This document shows positions 31,354-42,618 of a DNA stretch of 64,000 bases, one piece after another. The stretch is from Lentinula raphanica. Taxonomy: Eukaryota > Basidiomycota > Agaricomycetes > Agaricales > Omphalotaceae. The position numbers and the translations under genes are program-made. Location of the stretch: assembly GCA_027919835.1 (NCBI GenBank), contig JANVFP010000007.1, positions 1,364,001 to 1,428,000 on the forward strand, read 5' to 3'. The notes beneath the pieces are model-generated. The model was given only the letters and a program-made list of their open reading frames with translations. It was not told the origin of the DNA and ran no database searches. Numbering within the stretch: the first letter of the stretch is position 1; each line of letters opens with the position of its first letter.

Positions 31354-32523
31354 ATGCCTTCTTCACGACCATCCCAGTATCCTGTAGAGATTTTTACTCG
31401 ATATCTCAGTGCTTCCTCCGACTCTAAGGAGACTGAAGAAGCGAAAGGCCAGGTCGAGGCTCAGAATCATCCAGACGAGCGACCAGGCAAACAATTCCGC
31501 TTCTCCGAAGACTTGAAGCCAGTTGACGACGTATATGCTAATGGTAAACCATACAAAGGAAGTGGTAAGCTCGAAGGGAAAGTAGCATGGATAAGCGGCG
31601 GTGACAGTGGTATTGGTCGAGCGACAGCGATCTTATTTGCGCTGGAGGGTGCTGACGTGACCATTGTGTACAAGCAAGGAGAAGAGAAAGACGCAGAAGA
31701 TACCAAGAACTACATGTAAGTCATTGCGCACAAGCTCAAACATATCAATTGAACATCCCCGTCGCAGCCGCCAGAAAACCAACAACACTAGAACGGTGCA
31801 CCTTGTCGAGGCAGACTTACGCGGCGAAGCCAATTGTGTCCAGGCCATCCAATCTCACCTCTCACATTTCTCCAACAAACTCGACATTCTTGTCAATAAC
31901 GCGGCCCAGCAACTCGAAAACGCTGACCCTGAAATGACCGGCCTTACTGCTTCACAATGGGAAGACACGTTTGCGTTGAACATCCATTCGTATTTCCATG
32001 TCACTAAAGCTGCGCTGCCGCATATGCCTCGAGGGAGTAGTATCATTAATATGGCTAGTATCAACGCTTTCGTAGGACGCGACGATCTTCTTGATTACAC
32101 GACGACCAAGGGTGCTGTCGTGAGCTTCACGAGGGGACTCAGTAATCAGATTGTCGGCGAAAAAGGTATCCGTGTCAATGGTCAGTAATTGCAGGCTTTT
32201 CCCTCTCGACGTTCCACGACGGTGATTGATCATGAATTTGCTATGTTAGCTATCGCTCCCGGTCCTATCTGGACACCTCTTGTGCCATCGACCTTCTCAA
32301 AGTCCAATGTTCAGGAATTCGTTACTTCTGGCGGTGGTGTTCCAATGGGTAGAGGCGGTCAACCAGTCGAGGTCGCTACTTGTTGCGTTTTTCTTGCCAG
32401 CGAAGACTCTAGCTATATTTCTGGAAACTTGGTATGCTTCGATCCTTACCACCGTCTCCGACACTGACCAAATTCACGCTCGAATTCTAGCTTCACCCCA
32501 ATGGAGGTGTCGTGATAAACTAG
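31354..32523 (+). CDS. Short-chain dehydrogenase/reductase (four exons, 329 aa)
   Basis: Exons: 31354-31715, 31768-32180, 32250-32431, 32491-32523. This is a classical SDR with a Rossmann fold: the nucleotide-binding SGGDSGIG motif at residues 81-88, the structural NNAA (about 164-167), and the catalytic Ser218 and Tyr231-XXX-Lys235 (YTTTK). The PGPIWTPL segment after the third exon junction is also typical. An N-terminal extension of about 70 residues precedes the fold, as in the YghA/YhdF-like NAD(P)-dependent oxidoreductases. Substrate unknown; the product is probably cytosolic, with no signal peptide. A degraded inverted copy lies at 56080-57050. Confidence 0.92.
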
Positions 32524-33698
32524 CTCAACCCGTCCCAGTATTTTTTGGTCATTTTGGGCTTCGTCATCATCATCAAGTCTGTGAAGAATCACAATGTACA
32601 AATCACTTATCGGTAGCATACCCGCTTAACAAAGATGAGAGTTTTACGAATTCCCTGAGTCGTTCTTGAAATGGTTGTCCGACCATTTAACTGGGTTCCC
32701 ACGGATGTTACCTGCATGTTATCTGCACGGCAGATAACATACACTTGAGTTATGGATTTCTACCAAGCAATAGAGCTATATACTGAGCTGTAGACTCTCA
32801 TGATTGTATTTCCATTCTGTATCAATGTAATATAGCCTTCTGGATAATGAAAAACAGACTGAGATGCCAGGAACATGAAGAGATGCAGATAACATGCAGA
32901 TAACGTCCTCCGCACTAAGCGCTTGGTCAACACTTTGATTTTGAATTTTTTTGTCGAGCAACTAGCAGTGCCCCATGCAAACAGTTACTCTGTTAGCTTT
33001 CTGTAGCTGAATGAAATATCCAAAGATATAGATGGTGGATGGTGAACTTGAGGCCGCGTTGGTCTGGCATCGGTTCTACCATTCTCTACTGCTCAATAAG
33101 CGCTCAAGCGCTTAAATTTAAAAGTTGAACGTTGTATGGCCAATCGGCGAAGCCTCTTGAGTCTTCTGGCTAAAGGAATATTCGATGAGTACTGAGTACG
33201 GTATGATAGTACATATGTATATTGAATATTTTTGAACTCGATTCGAAGTGCACGATTATTTAAATGAATTCTCTCTCTTTTTCTTTCTTTTTTCCCTTTT
33301 TTGGGCTTCGATACCCAGTAAAATGGTCGGAAAACCCTTGAAATCAAAGTCCAAGTTTCTCTCTCAGTGTAGAACCAAAGCGTACTAACCTGGTGCGTTT
33401 GTTATTCATACTATAACCCCGAAGACAATAAGCATCTTGTTCCAATTGTCTTTTGTCGATTTCCAAGACACTCCCATTGGAGCCACTGAAGCCGAGTTCC
33501 CTAATGCTCCGACATGAGCATGGAGCAACTACAAGCGATTGGCCAACAACAAGCCCGACATGATTTATTCGATTTGGTGTTATCGAGCTCCGGGTTTGAA
33601 CTCCTTATAATCCTACTATTCCAAGCTCTTGGTCTTCTTGACGTACTCCTTTCACTCGGAATTTTGCTTCCTCCACAACTATTGGCAAGACCGCTACA
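32524..33698. other. Intergenic region with a small inverted-repeat element
   Basis: Contains the MITE-like element listed separately (32701-32911), a near palindrome of TAAGCGCT/AAGCGCTTA at about 33096-33115 and a T-rich tract at 33270-33300. The ORF 33514-33732 is a wrong-frame shadow next to the RING gene. Confidence 0.4.
32701..32911. mobile_element. Small inverted-repeat element (MITE-like, about 210 bp)
   Basis: Left end GGATGTTACCTGCATGTTAT and, inverted, right end GGACGTTATCTGCATGTTAT pair well. GCAGATAAC-type words occur four times. Near 32712-32734, TGTTATCTGC and GCAGATAACA form a perfect 10-bp stem around 3 bases. No ORF. No clear target duplication. Confidence 0.5.
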
Positions 33699-35272
33699 AT
33701 GCTTGACTGCGACGCTCCTTCAAATATTCTGAATACCAAGCCCCCGTCAGAGCGTTCGGGTCCTACACCGTCTATCCCATATCCACGACCTTCGCGTCCC
33801 TCACGAACAAGATCGTTGCCTTCCCGGATTCATTCTACATCCCGCGCCTTGGCGAGTATTTCTGAAGAACATGGCGATGTTCCTATTGCTCCCACTGCCC
33901 AGTTGAGACTACAATGGTCCAGTTCTGACCTAGGTCGAAGCCGGCATATCGCCAATGCGAAGAATAGAGGGAAATTGAGGATCAGGACTAATAATGCCTT
34001 TAACGATCGCGATTGCGGAATATGGTACGTCGATTTTGTGGAACGGTCATCATAGGACTTTTGTTGATTGACTTGTTGTCACAGTTTCGACCCCGCCGTA
34101 CGTCCGTCCCGGACAAAATGCTGTGGCAAGTTGTTTTGCGAGGAGCACTTGCACGATGTAATCGTCTCTATCTTGACCTGACGCTTATGTACCTTTCTAA
34201 CTTTGTATTTCCTCGGTAGTGGCTCAACGGTTCGTCAAATCGTTGTCCAGACTGTGCGTCAAACTGCAACCCAGCGACTGATACGGTTTCTCTCGCGCCT
34301 CCGATGACTCCGACTATACATAATTCTCCAACTGGTACTCCCCCGTTACCTCGTACGCCTCCTACTCCTCCATCTCCTTTGTCGTTCTCCCTACCTACTT
34401 GGCAACTTGTGCAAACTCCTGTTCCTGCTGGAATTCTCTCTCCGCGTCCTCTCGGACCTCTCCTCGTTCGCCCATCCTCCTCGTCGACTCAAGCCTCATC
34501 ATTCTCAGCGCTCATTCCTGATGCTCCCATCGTCGCCAAATTCCTCACCTCCGAACCTGATTCGGGCTCGCATCAATCTCAACTTCCTATTGGTCCACCA
34601 ATTAACGACGAAGGCGCTGAGGGAGCGACAAAGATAGTTCCGTTATCCCAGAACCCGACCAAGAATTCTACCTCTAGCACGCCTCGTGCTATGCACAGAT
34701 CCGGGGCCCTTCTCCCATTGCTCAATGCTGTCAGCAATGCTCTCACTCACAAAGTAGCTCGTGGGCTCCTGAGACGGGAGACAAACGATGATGCGCCATA
34801 TGATTCTTCGACAGAGAATTCACTTTCCGATCCAATTACTGACAATTTTCCTCATGAATCGACTAGTCTTCTTCCTTCCCCGAATACATTCCCCGAGTCC
34901 TCATGGAGCCCTTCCTGGCCTGAAACACCGACATGGTCCAAGTATCCATATCTCAGTACAATCTTGTATCTTGAATCTCTTCTTCGTTCCTTTTTTGGGT
35001 TCGAATTTGACCCTGGTTGGTCTCACGACACTGTACCAGCCAATCTGCCTTTAGATCAGGACCCTACTTCTATAGTGGGCACTGAATTCAGGAATTGCTT
35101 CTCGTCTTCGATTTCTGTGTATTCTGAGTATGCCTCGAATACATGGGATATTTCACCTCAAACACGCGATAGTGAGGAGTCTAAGAACGTTGGGAGGAAT
35201 ATGTTTGTGAGGGTATTGGGTATGGTTGGGATGGTGTTGGTTCTACATGCGTTGTTTTTGGGTAGGTACTAG
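33699..35272 (+). CDS. RING-type zinc-finger protein with C-terminal membrane anchor (483 aa)
   Basis: Exons: 33699-34024, 34085-34157, 34220-35272. Splicing assembles a RING-like finger across three exons: Cys106, Cys109, Cys121/122, Cys127, His130, Cys142, Cys145 (CGIC...KCCGKLFCEEHL...CPDC). The Cys/His order differs from canonical C3HC4. A long Pro/Ser/Thr-rich low-complexity region (about 165-420) follows. The last 25 residues (FVRVLGMVGMVLVLHALFLG) form one hydrophobic helix at the very C-terminus, suggesting a tail-anchored membrane protein. By family analogy it could be a membrane E3 ubiquitin ligase; substrate unknown. A relic of its third exon is at about 55860-56060. Confidence 0.78.
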
Positions 35273-35801
35273 GGCGACTGCCGCGATAGGTTCCGGTGCT
35301 GTTGGTTGATGGCCCTGGTGGTCAATTTCTACAGGAGGGATGACGACGATAATGACAGAGAGAGAACTGGGTTTTCCAAGCGGGCTGGACCAATATGAAA
35401 TCCTTGAAGAACCACTGTCAAAGATGTACTACTTATTAGTAATTGTGTTTCCAGAATATACAGCTAAAGTTTGACCGCTGGCGGCCATCATGATCACATT
35501 TTCGTGCTCGCTATGACTTTTCTTTGTCCAAAGGAACGTGTTTCCGGCTAGTGTGGCCACAGCTTTGTTGTTCAATGGAGCATTGCTTAGGTCTGACTCG
35601 GAGGGGGTGCCTTTTGTCAACAATCGACTCAAGACCAGATGTGGAAGTCATATCTGGCCATATATAGGCCAATACCTGGTGGTACTTATAGCGAAAGAAT
35701 CGCCACTACCTCATCGACTAAAAAGGTCTCCACGCAGCAAGTCCATCTTCCCAGACTGCTTTCACTGTAACAGCTCAGAAACTCTCTTGCTAATCACCAT
35801 C
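35273..35801. other. Intergenic region
   Basis: The reading frame of the next gene is open here from 35538, but the text before the Met at 35802 is not protein-like. Nothing else is seen. Confidence 0.35.
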
Positions 35802-36434
35802 ATGAATTCGGTCATGGCTCTTGGATTTCGTCAGACTCCTGATACGCACGAAGAATGTTTTCCGAGACTCAGCCTCAGCCGCGGTCTAACAGCGAATGGG
35901 ACTCAAACGAATATCACCTCTGTCAGATCTGGAATTGTCTGGCACCTTTCACGACTTAGGCAGAACGTAGCCAATCAGAATCCCACGAGCTTGTTGTTCG
36001 TGCGTCGTACTATACCTCGACCAACGGAAGCCCCAGGATCCCAAGCGTGTTCGGCCCCTCTACCGACCACAGCCAAACATTCGACAGAATCTTTGGCGTC
36101 TGACCCAGACACCGATGGCAGTGCGAGAGTAGGCAGAGTGGGTCATGGCATCAATCACAGCGAAGTGAGGAGGGACGTTTATAAATATGCCAGCCTCAGC
36201 AGTGGCGGGGGGCACCGGGACATGACTTGGCTCGCCTTAGCGATTAAGCCCAGTCCGAATCCAAGCGACTTTCTCTGTGTACCTCGAGAAGAGCCCCGGG
36301 ATTGTTTCGAGCGAACACTGGAAGAGATCAGGGCGATGACGGTCTACGGCTTGTCCGAGTCCGAATACGCGGATTGTAATATCGTGGTCGAGCCTCCTAC
36401 CGACGACGAAGTAACATATCGAGAGGTGTACTGA
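35802..36434 (+). CDS. Hypothetical protein, 210 aa
   Basis: Single-exon ORF. The Met at 35802 is preferred over the ORF start at 35538. The N-terminal half is polar. The C-terminal 70 residues look more conserved in composition (DMTWLALAIKP...CFERTLEEIRAM) and end in an acidic tail. No signal peptide, membrane helix or known domain. An alternative is that 35802-36434 is the last exon of a longer gene. Confidence 0.45.
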   Translation: MNSVMALGFRQTPDTHEECFPRLSLSRGLTANGTQTNITSVRSGIVWHLSRLRQNVANQNPTSLLFVRRTIPRPTEAPGSQACSAPLPTTAKHSTESLASDPDTDGSARVGRVGHGINHSEVRRDVYKYASLSSGGGHRDMTWLALAIKPSPNPSDFLCVPREEPRDCFERTLEEIRAMTVYGLSESEYADCNIVVEPPTDDEVTYREVY

Positions 36435-36629
36435 GGTGTATTGGTGGTTCAGAAAGATGATTGGAATAAATAGGAGGACACTGAAATTCATCATAGGACG
36501 TTCTATTGTTTCCACTGTAACAATGATATTCCCAAAGATTAGCAAGCAAAAAACAGCATGTAGATTCACGACATCGAGAGCAGTATCAAGATCAACTTGA
36601 AGATTAGCAGCATCAACAGATCCAAAGGT

Positions 36630-38254
36630 TCACCTCCAATTCTCATCTGCATCACTTGGAAGCTGTGAAATCCCTAGTGTGAGTTCCACTTCAGCCTCCT
36701 GCTCTGCTTCACCATTCTCTTCAGTGATGACAGGCAACGTCGTAGGTGTGATCTTCTCCACGGAGATCCCACCGAACCCACGATGAACCCCGATCACATC
36801 TATCCTACGATACCCATCCTCCATGAGGACTACGCATTCCAAAGCCCAGCTATCTTTCGCACGGGTCTCCTTAGCTCTCCGCGCATGCCCCACATTCTGT
36901 GGCGTATCCAAAAGCAACTTCGTCTCCTCAGCCGTGAGCGGCTGGGAAAGATAGTTGTGGATCGCCGACAGAACATCAAACACTTTGTGATGCGGGAGAG
37001 GTATAGGACCCCATATGGACATCCAGTAGTTGAGCACGGGATGTGACGAGGAGGCGATCGTGACCTTTGTAACTTTCATACGATGGCCGGTGTTGGGTGG
37101 TGCCATGGTTAAGGCATCGTCGGAAAATTTGGGTGCTTTCAGAGCACCGTAATCGTTGATATATCGGGATTGATCAGGATGATGGAGTAGATCCCAGCGT
37201 AGAGCGCCGGGAGCCAGCCTGGGGTTGATGCGAATAGCGGGAGACTCGGCTGCCCAGGGGGTGGTAGGAATCCACGGCGTAGGCGGTCCCATGGCTAACA
37301 TTGGTGTTTGGGGGAAAGGTGTGTTATGTATCGTAGATACATTGAAAGGTGTCGAGTACCCGTAGGGGGCGGCAACAGCAGGTGTTTGGGGAAATTGTGA
37401 TATGGGGTACGGTGTACTAAGCTGAGGCGCAGGTGGCCAAAGATTAAATCCTGGTGCGACGTAGGGAGTAGAATATGGGTAGGGTTGAGGGGGATAGTAG
37501 TTGAAATATGGGTAAGAGACATGGCTATAAGGGTATCCCCAAAAGGGCGAAGCCATCGTGTTAGTAGCTGGTTGTTCTTGTACTGGGATGGGATCAGTAG
37601 TGGGAGGCGCAGGCGTAGGATCCGGTTCGTCGAAGGGGGTATGAATATCTCGGGCGTAGTAGAGCGAGAACGCGGATTCATAAATTCTGAATGATACTCT
37701 GGATGAAGGTGGTTCCCAGAAGGAGATCCAGGAATCATCGCAGGCGATAATGCACGAGGGGAAAGACTTGGACTAAAACGGCGAGCTGAAAAATTTAAAG
37801 TGATTCAGTGTACGTACAGAGGCAGTGTAGAAGACAGGGCATACCTGCATCATCGGAAAGATGAGGGGAGTTAAGTGGCGAGTTGGGTGCTATATTAGGT
37901 ATAACAGGCGCGGAATGGGGAGGAGGAAGAAATTGTGGAACGGGAGAGCGAGACCTCGAGCGAGAAAATGGACTGTTGGTTCTACTCCGTATGTCTGTCG
38001 TTTTTGATATCATGAGTAGGGGTTGTGTTCATTCCGAATGGTGACCTACCAGAAGGATGAGGAGAACCCTGAGGAATTACAGGTTCTAATATCAGAGGTC
38101 TTGACTCGGATCGGCTATCCTGCAGATCTACATAATGCACGCAAATATATAATTTAGTCCGAAATGTTCTTGACAGCTTCTTTAGAGGCGATGGAAGAAG
38201 ATCATTAAACTTACTGAATGAGGGGGAGTACAGAGTAGTTTGTGTGGTGCTCAT
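36630..38254 (-). CDS. DUF6699-like protein, multi-exon, with an apparent frame slip
   Basis: Exons (complement): 38254-38215, 38127-38050, 37994-37845, 37785-36630; introns are phase 1. The N-terminus is Ser/Pro/Arg-rich. The region coded by about 37400-37556 is a Tyr/Pro-rich repeat, and the C-terminal part (about 36800-37160; LRWDLL, VLSAIHNYLSQPLT) fits the basidiomycete DUF6699 pattern. The frames of exon 4's first 15 codons and of its remainder differ by one base near 37736-37750. Protein-like text exists on both sides (SPSLSPRALSPA, then WISFWEPPSSR), so either one base is missing here or a small intron was missed. Function unknown. Confidence 0.6.
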
Positions 38255-38398
38255 TATAGAAAGTCGAAGAAAGGAGCTGTTCAAGGCTCCAATTTCATGA
38301 ATGCGATATGGATGTTATGTACTGAAGATAGTAGGGATAACAGTCAGAGAGATCATTGGAGTTGCCTCGTGGATCTGTCGTGCAAGTGGCATGAGGTG

Positions 38399-39192
38399 CT
38401 CCGAAGCCTCAGCCGGCCAGAGCTTTCACACCAGCGAAAACAGAGCAAAGTAGAGGTAGAGGTAGAGTAGAGGTGGAGCTCTAAGTAGAGAAGCTACTAG
38501 AAGTAGATCCTACAACACCTCTTAGTGGCCTCTACTTCTGAGTACAATGTAGAAGTACACAAACGCTCACCACAAGGCTGTATTTCGGCCACCACCGGCA
38601 TTTGCGTTCGCCGCCGCCAAGCGGCGGGCCCCGAAAGTCTAAACACTGCCGACTGTACTCACAATTCAAAGATGTGCATTCGCTTCTACCATATTGGAAG
38701 AGATGTTCCCAAGAGTCCCAGGAGTACTAGCTATTTTCTTAATACTAATCAGTTGGCAGTGATCACTAAACGGTATTATTTATAATTTGGTGTTGCGGCC
38801 ATTCGGCATTGCCCCAATGATCACTGATTGCGGCAGTACTTAACGGGAGCTCGGCAATTGTGTTATCTCTGCATAGCGCTGCATATGTACGGAGATGCAT
38901 CTTTGAGGCTCCGAAAATGTTACTCTCCTCCAGCCGTTGGTGTGAGCAAGGTAGAAAGACTAAGCGGCAACTAAGCGGCAATTGCCATGTTATTTCGGCA
39001 TCTGTTGACTCCGGTTGATTCAGTGTTGTGACCACTGACGGTGGAGCTCTACTTTTGAAAGCCATCCTCAGAGTAGAGAGGCAACCTCTACTTCCTACCT
39101 CTACCTATAATCTACCTCTACTCTACCTCTACTCTACTTTCATTTCAGTTGTCGCTGGTGTGAATGTCCTCCAGCCGGCTTCATTCGGAGTT
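38399..39192. mobile_element. Inverted-repeat element with (GTAGAG)n arrays, about 0.8 kb
   Basis: The left end (38399-38490) and the inverted right end (39080-39192) share CTCCGAA, AGCCGGC, TTCACACCAGCGA and GTAGAGGTAGAG blocks in the same order. There is no coding sequence inside (the ORFs are short and off-composition). It looks like a non-autonomous DNA transposon (MITE) whose ends carry a hexanucleotide repeat. No target duplication could be fixed. Confidence 0.55.
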
Positions 39193-39323
39193 CAAGGAGT
39201 TGGTCATTTAAGCGCCCATATGTTTACTTAAGCGCCCAACTAGCGCCCAGGCTCAAGCTCAATGGAAAATGCAATGCGTATGATTATACGAAATTAGAGT
39301 AGCGTTTAGGTCCAAGTATCTCT

Positions 39324-40017
39324 CTACGTTGCTCTCTCTGCTGCTCTAGGTAACGCAGCACGCGTCCAGGACTAGATTCCAAAGTATCAGTACACCAGAG
39401 AAAGCCTCGTATTGTAAACAAGCTAACCTGGCTGAGGGACCCAATGCTTCCATTGCTTCTTCAGTAGCCTTGCGTGCAGTTAGCAAATTTGGGAGATCGT
39501 TACGGGTTATCCGTGTTATTTCTGCCCTTCTAGCCTCACTCGCTTCCTGGATTCGCAGTTCTCCTTCGGGTTGTGCAGCCCATGCGTTCGCCTCCTCCTT
39601 CTCCAGTCCTGCAGGTGCCCGTGGGTCTTTCAAAGAAGACCTAACCATGGACCGTATACGCATTCCTTCCCAGCCTAGCACTTTACTTGACATATTCAGC
39701 ACATAGTTATCTATACCATTATGCTGCAACAACGTTAGTATCTTCATATGGTCGTGACAAGCAAGCACATGCACCTTCTTTATCGTTTTCAACGCTCGCG
39801 TCGTCACCTTTACCCGCACATTCTCGTTCAGTGCTTCAGAGAAAAAGCGTTTCCGTTGGATGTTTGGAAGCCATGTCCGCCGTGTTTTGTGTTTCGAGTG
39901 TGGTACGTTGTTACCGTATTGTTTGGTTTTTCCTTGGAAGAGACCAAGTTGAGATCTCTTGAATGGCTGGGAGATGATCTGTGCTTTGACAGATGCAGTG
40001 GGGAACGTCCAGAACAT
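39324..40017 (-). CDS. bL28m: Mitochondrial large-subunit ribosomal protein bL28m (186 aa)
   Basis: Exons (complement): 40017-39775, 39723-39428, 39345-39324. Residues about 32-95 carry the bL28 signature: KQYGNNVPHSKHKTRRTWLP followed by NIQRKRFFSE...RVKVTTRALKTIKK. Intron 1 has a perfect ACTAACG branch site before its TTGCAG acceptor. The N-terminus (FPTASVKAQIISQPFKR) is basic and amphipathic like a mitochondrial targeting sequence. The C-terminal extension beyond the bL28 core is typical of fungal mitochondrial ribosomal proteins. The last coding exon is only 22 nt. It is divergent from GWT1 with 90 bp between start codons. Confidence 0.9.
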
Positions 40018-40107
40018 CCCTAAGAAGGTGAAGCCAGAGCGATGGTGGTGATCAAGAAAGAAACGGGCGCTTAATCTTGAAATTCCTTCAACGCGGTCTT
40101 CTCAATA
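40018..40107. promoter_or_regulatory. 90-bp divergent promoter between bL28m and GWT1
   Basis: Only 90 bp separate the two start codons, so both 5' leaders and core promoters must fit or overlap here. No TATA box is seen. A CGGGCGCTTAATC motif lies at about 40065-40077; related AAGCGCCC words recur at 39208-39245 downstream of bL28m. Confidence 0.6.
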
Positions 40108-42067
40108 ATGGTGAACAGCAGCTACAAAGATGAGAAAGAAGCTTTCGTCTCTGGGATGACTGGCTCTACCGTCATGCACGTTAACATGCTCTCATCTGTC
40201 GCGTTGGTTTGTGAAATGTTGTTCAAGTCATTTGAGCGTATGCTGACTACATCAGGCGTCCATCTTTCTCCTGTATTGTGTACAAACCAGAACTAGACTG
40301 AGCTTGCTCACTAGTATCCCTTTATCCTGGATATTCTTAGTACTCCCTTTGCTGCTATCAATGACCCTTTTCACAAATTGGCCCGGCACGCTTTGTCTAT
40401 TGATCTCTGCACCTGGAGGTCTCTTACTACTCTTCCGGCGCGAAGCGAGCGGTACACCCCTGCCTTTCAATTTCACAGAACCAACAGCACCCAGGCAGCC
40501 TTCGCCGACATTGCCTGCTGCCCCAAAAATGGAACCACTCCCGTCGTTGACAACGTATAGAGCACATATGCTTCTCATGACATCTCTTGCCATCCTTGCA
40601 GTCGACTTCCCAGTCTTTCCCCGGAATCTGGTCAAATGCGAGACCTATGGCGTTTCTCTGGTCAGAGAGATCGGGTTCTGTTATGCGCAATAACTGACGT
40701 TGACCCCCAAGATGGATATTGGTGTCGGTTCGTTCGTGTTTTCAGGAGGAATCGCTTCTGCTATCCCTTTGATCAAGACCCCTCATTACCTTGCTATGCC
40801 AATGGTGCCGAAAATGTTTAGAGCGATGCGTAAAGCGCTACCTATAATAATCCTTGGACTCGTTCGCGTCTTGTTGGTGAAGGGAACAGAGTATCCAGTT
40901 CGTGTTCATCCGATACGGACAGTGTTATTCTTTACTGATAATCTATCAAAGGAACATGTTTCGGAGTACGGAGTACACTGGAATTTCTTCATCACTCTCG
41001 CTCTCGTCCCGGTGATGGAAGTAATCTTTCACCCAGTGATTATTCGCATGTCTGTGACTACTCTAGGCATCATAGCAGCAATACGTGTGTGCGCATTATT
41101 TTTGTCCTCGTGTCTCTATTCCTAACTCGATTCTAGTTCAACAAATACTCCTGTCCACGTTCGGTCTTTCTGACTATGTTCTCAATGCCCCTCGGATTGG
41201 TCTCGTCAGTGCTAACAAGGAAGGGATCGTTTCCCTACCAGGTGAGTTACTTGATTAGTGTTTCATGAATGCCATGAAATCATTGATTAACGACGAACAT
41301 ACTTCAAAGGTTATTTCGCGATACATCTACTGGGACTCACAACAGGTTTACTGCTGCTACCTCCTTCTCCTTCCTACTTCCGCCGTATTCAACAATCACT
41401 GCGCGCGCACACATTGAATGACAGAGAGCTATCCGAACGCTACTCAGTCCGACAAAATGACAAGACTGCCACAGAACTTTCTGGGTATTCTGTAATGTGG
41501 TGGGCGTTGATGGGTTTATGCAGTCTTTTGAAGTTGGATGGCGGACATGGACCCTCTAGAAGGATGGTTCGTCTGACTGTTTTTCGTTCTCCTTTTCGGT
41601 TCTGCAATGGCTGATATGATTGCGCTCACAGGTCAATATCTCTTACATCCTCTGGATCTGCGCGTACAACGTTAGCTTCATCCTAGCCTATCTGCTCCTG
41701 GATATGGTCTTCTTTCCTTCCCCATTCAACAAAAACAAGAAAAAATCCGAATCAAGCTCTGGTCCTGCTTCTGTTTCTGCTTCTCGCGCTGTTGTTCCTG
41801 CCGCGATACCACATCCTCTTCTGGATGCAGTGAACAAGAACGGATTAGTTGTTTTCCTTCTGGTAACTGATTTCACTTGTCCTTCTCCTCTGCCCGGCCC
41901 AATCGCTGACTTGCATTCTCCAGGCTAATGTGGCTACGGGTCTCATCAACTTAACAATACCGACGATGTACACTTCTGATTTTTGGGCGATGGTTATCCT
42001 GTGTGTATACAGCTATGCGATATGTGCAGTAGCATGGGGCCTGAGAGGCGTCAGGCTGCGTTTGTAA
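40108..42067 (+). CDS. GWT1: GWT1/PIG-W, GPI inositol acyltransferase (seven exons, 530 aa)
   Basis: Exons: 40108-40220, 40291-40660, 40712-41084, 41137-41241, 41310-41566, 41632-41862, 41924-42067. The protein matches the fungal GWT1 family along its length: N-terminal [13 protein letters not shown], the conserved [20 protein letters not shown] core, [22 protein letters not shown] and SANKEGI(V)SLPGY, and the C-terminal [12 protein letters not shown] region. It is a multi-spanning ER membrane enzyme that acylates the inositol of GlcN-PI early in GPI-anchor synthesis. A charged/Ser-rich loop (coded near 41730-41790) interrupts two helices. Exon 1 ends at 40220, which gives [13 protein letters not shown] across the junction; the GT at 40207 would break the frame. 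Confidence 0.93.
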
Positions 42068-42618
42068 TATTGGGTGAGATATTCTGCGATTGGCAATGAG
42101 TCTAACACTGTGTCCTGAAGTATTACACGATCTATTTTCGTGGCCTCTGGCAATAATTACGCTTCGAATCTTTACAATGTCTCTTCATGCAACATGTATG
42201 TACAGCACACAACGACTGTATGCGTTGTGGTTGTTGGTCCCACTATAAGTAAAAGCGGTGCGAACGAGTTGGCAGCATTGAGCAATCTCAGAAGCTCTCA
42301 AAGAGTGTGAGTAGCTGAGGGAGAGGCAGATGAAAGGCATCGGGCACCGCATAGATCGATCTGTATTAGAATTCATCGAACAATCCTTATCGAGGGCTGG
42401 ACGGAGAGCTGAAACAAGATAACGAATGAAACGGAAAGTTCTGACCATTGGTCCGTATGGCATCCGAGCCAAATTTTTTTTTGCTTCCTTACTTCCTTTC
42501 CTTTGTCACCTTTCGTCGTGAATTTGCTGGTCTATCTCACTGACGCTCTTGCTATTCGGTAGTACGATCAGAGTGTGCATCTTCGTCGTCTAATCCTGAA
42601 ACCCTTTGTAAAATAGGC
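42068..42618. other. Intergenic region
   Basis: 3' flank of GWT1 and promoter of the small secreted-protein gene. The minus ORF 42185-42472 is not convincing. Nothing else was seen. Confidence 0.4.

Noticed and set aside
33514..33732. 72-aa Leu-rich ORF before the RING gene
   Set aside because: It overlaps the RING start in another frame and resembles random translation of C/T-rich DNA.
39206..40077. AAGCGCCC and GGGCGCTT words in opposite orientation around bL28m
   Set aside because: They would frame a complete host gene; the words are short and also occur near 18410, so not taken as element ends.
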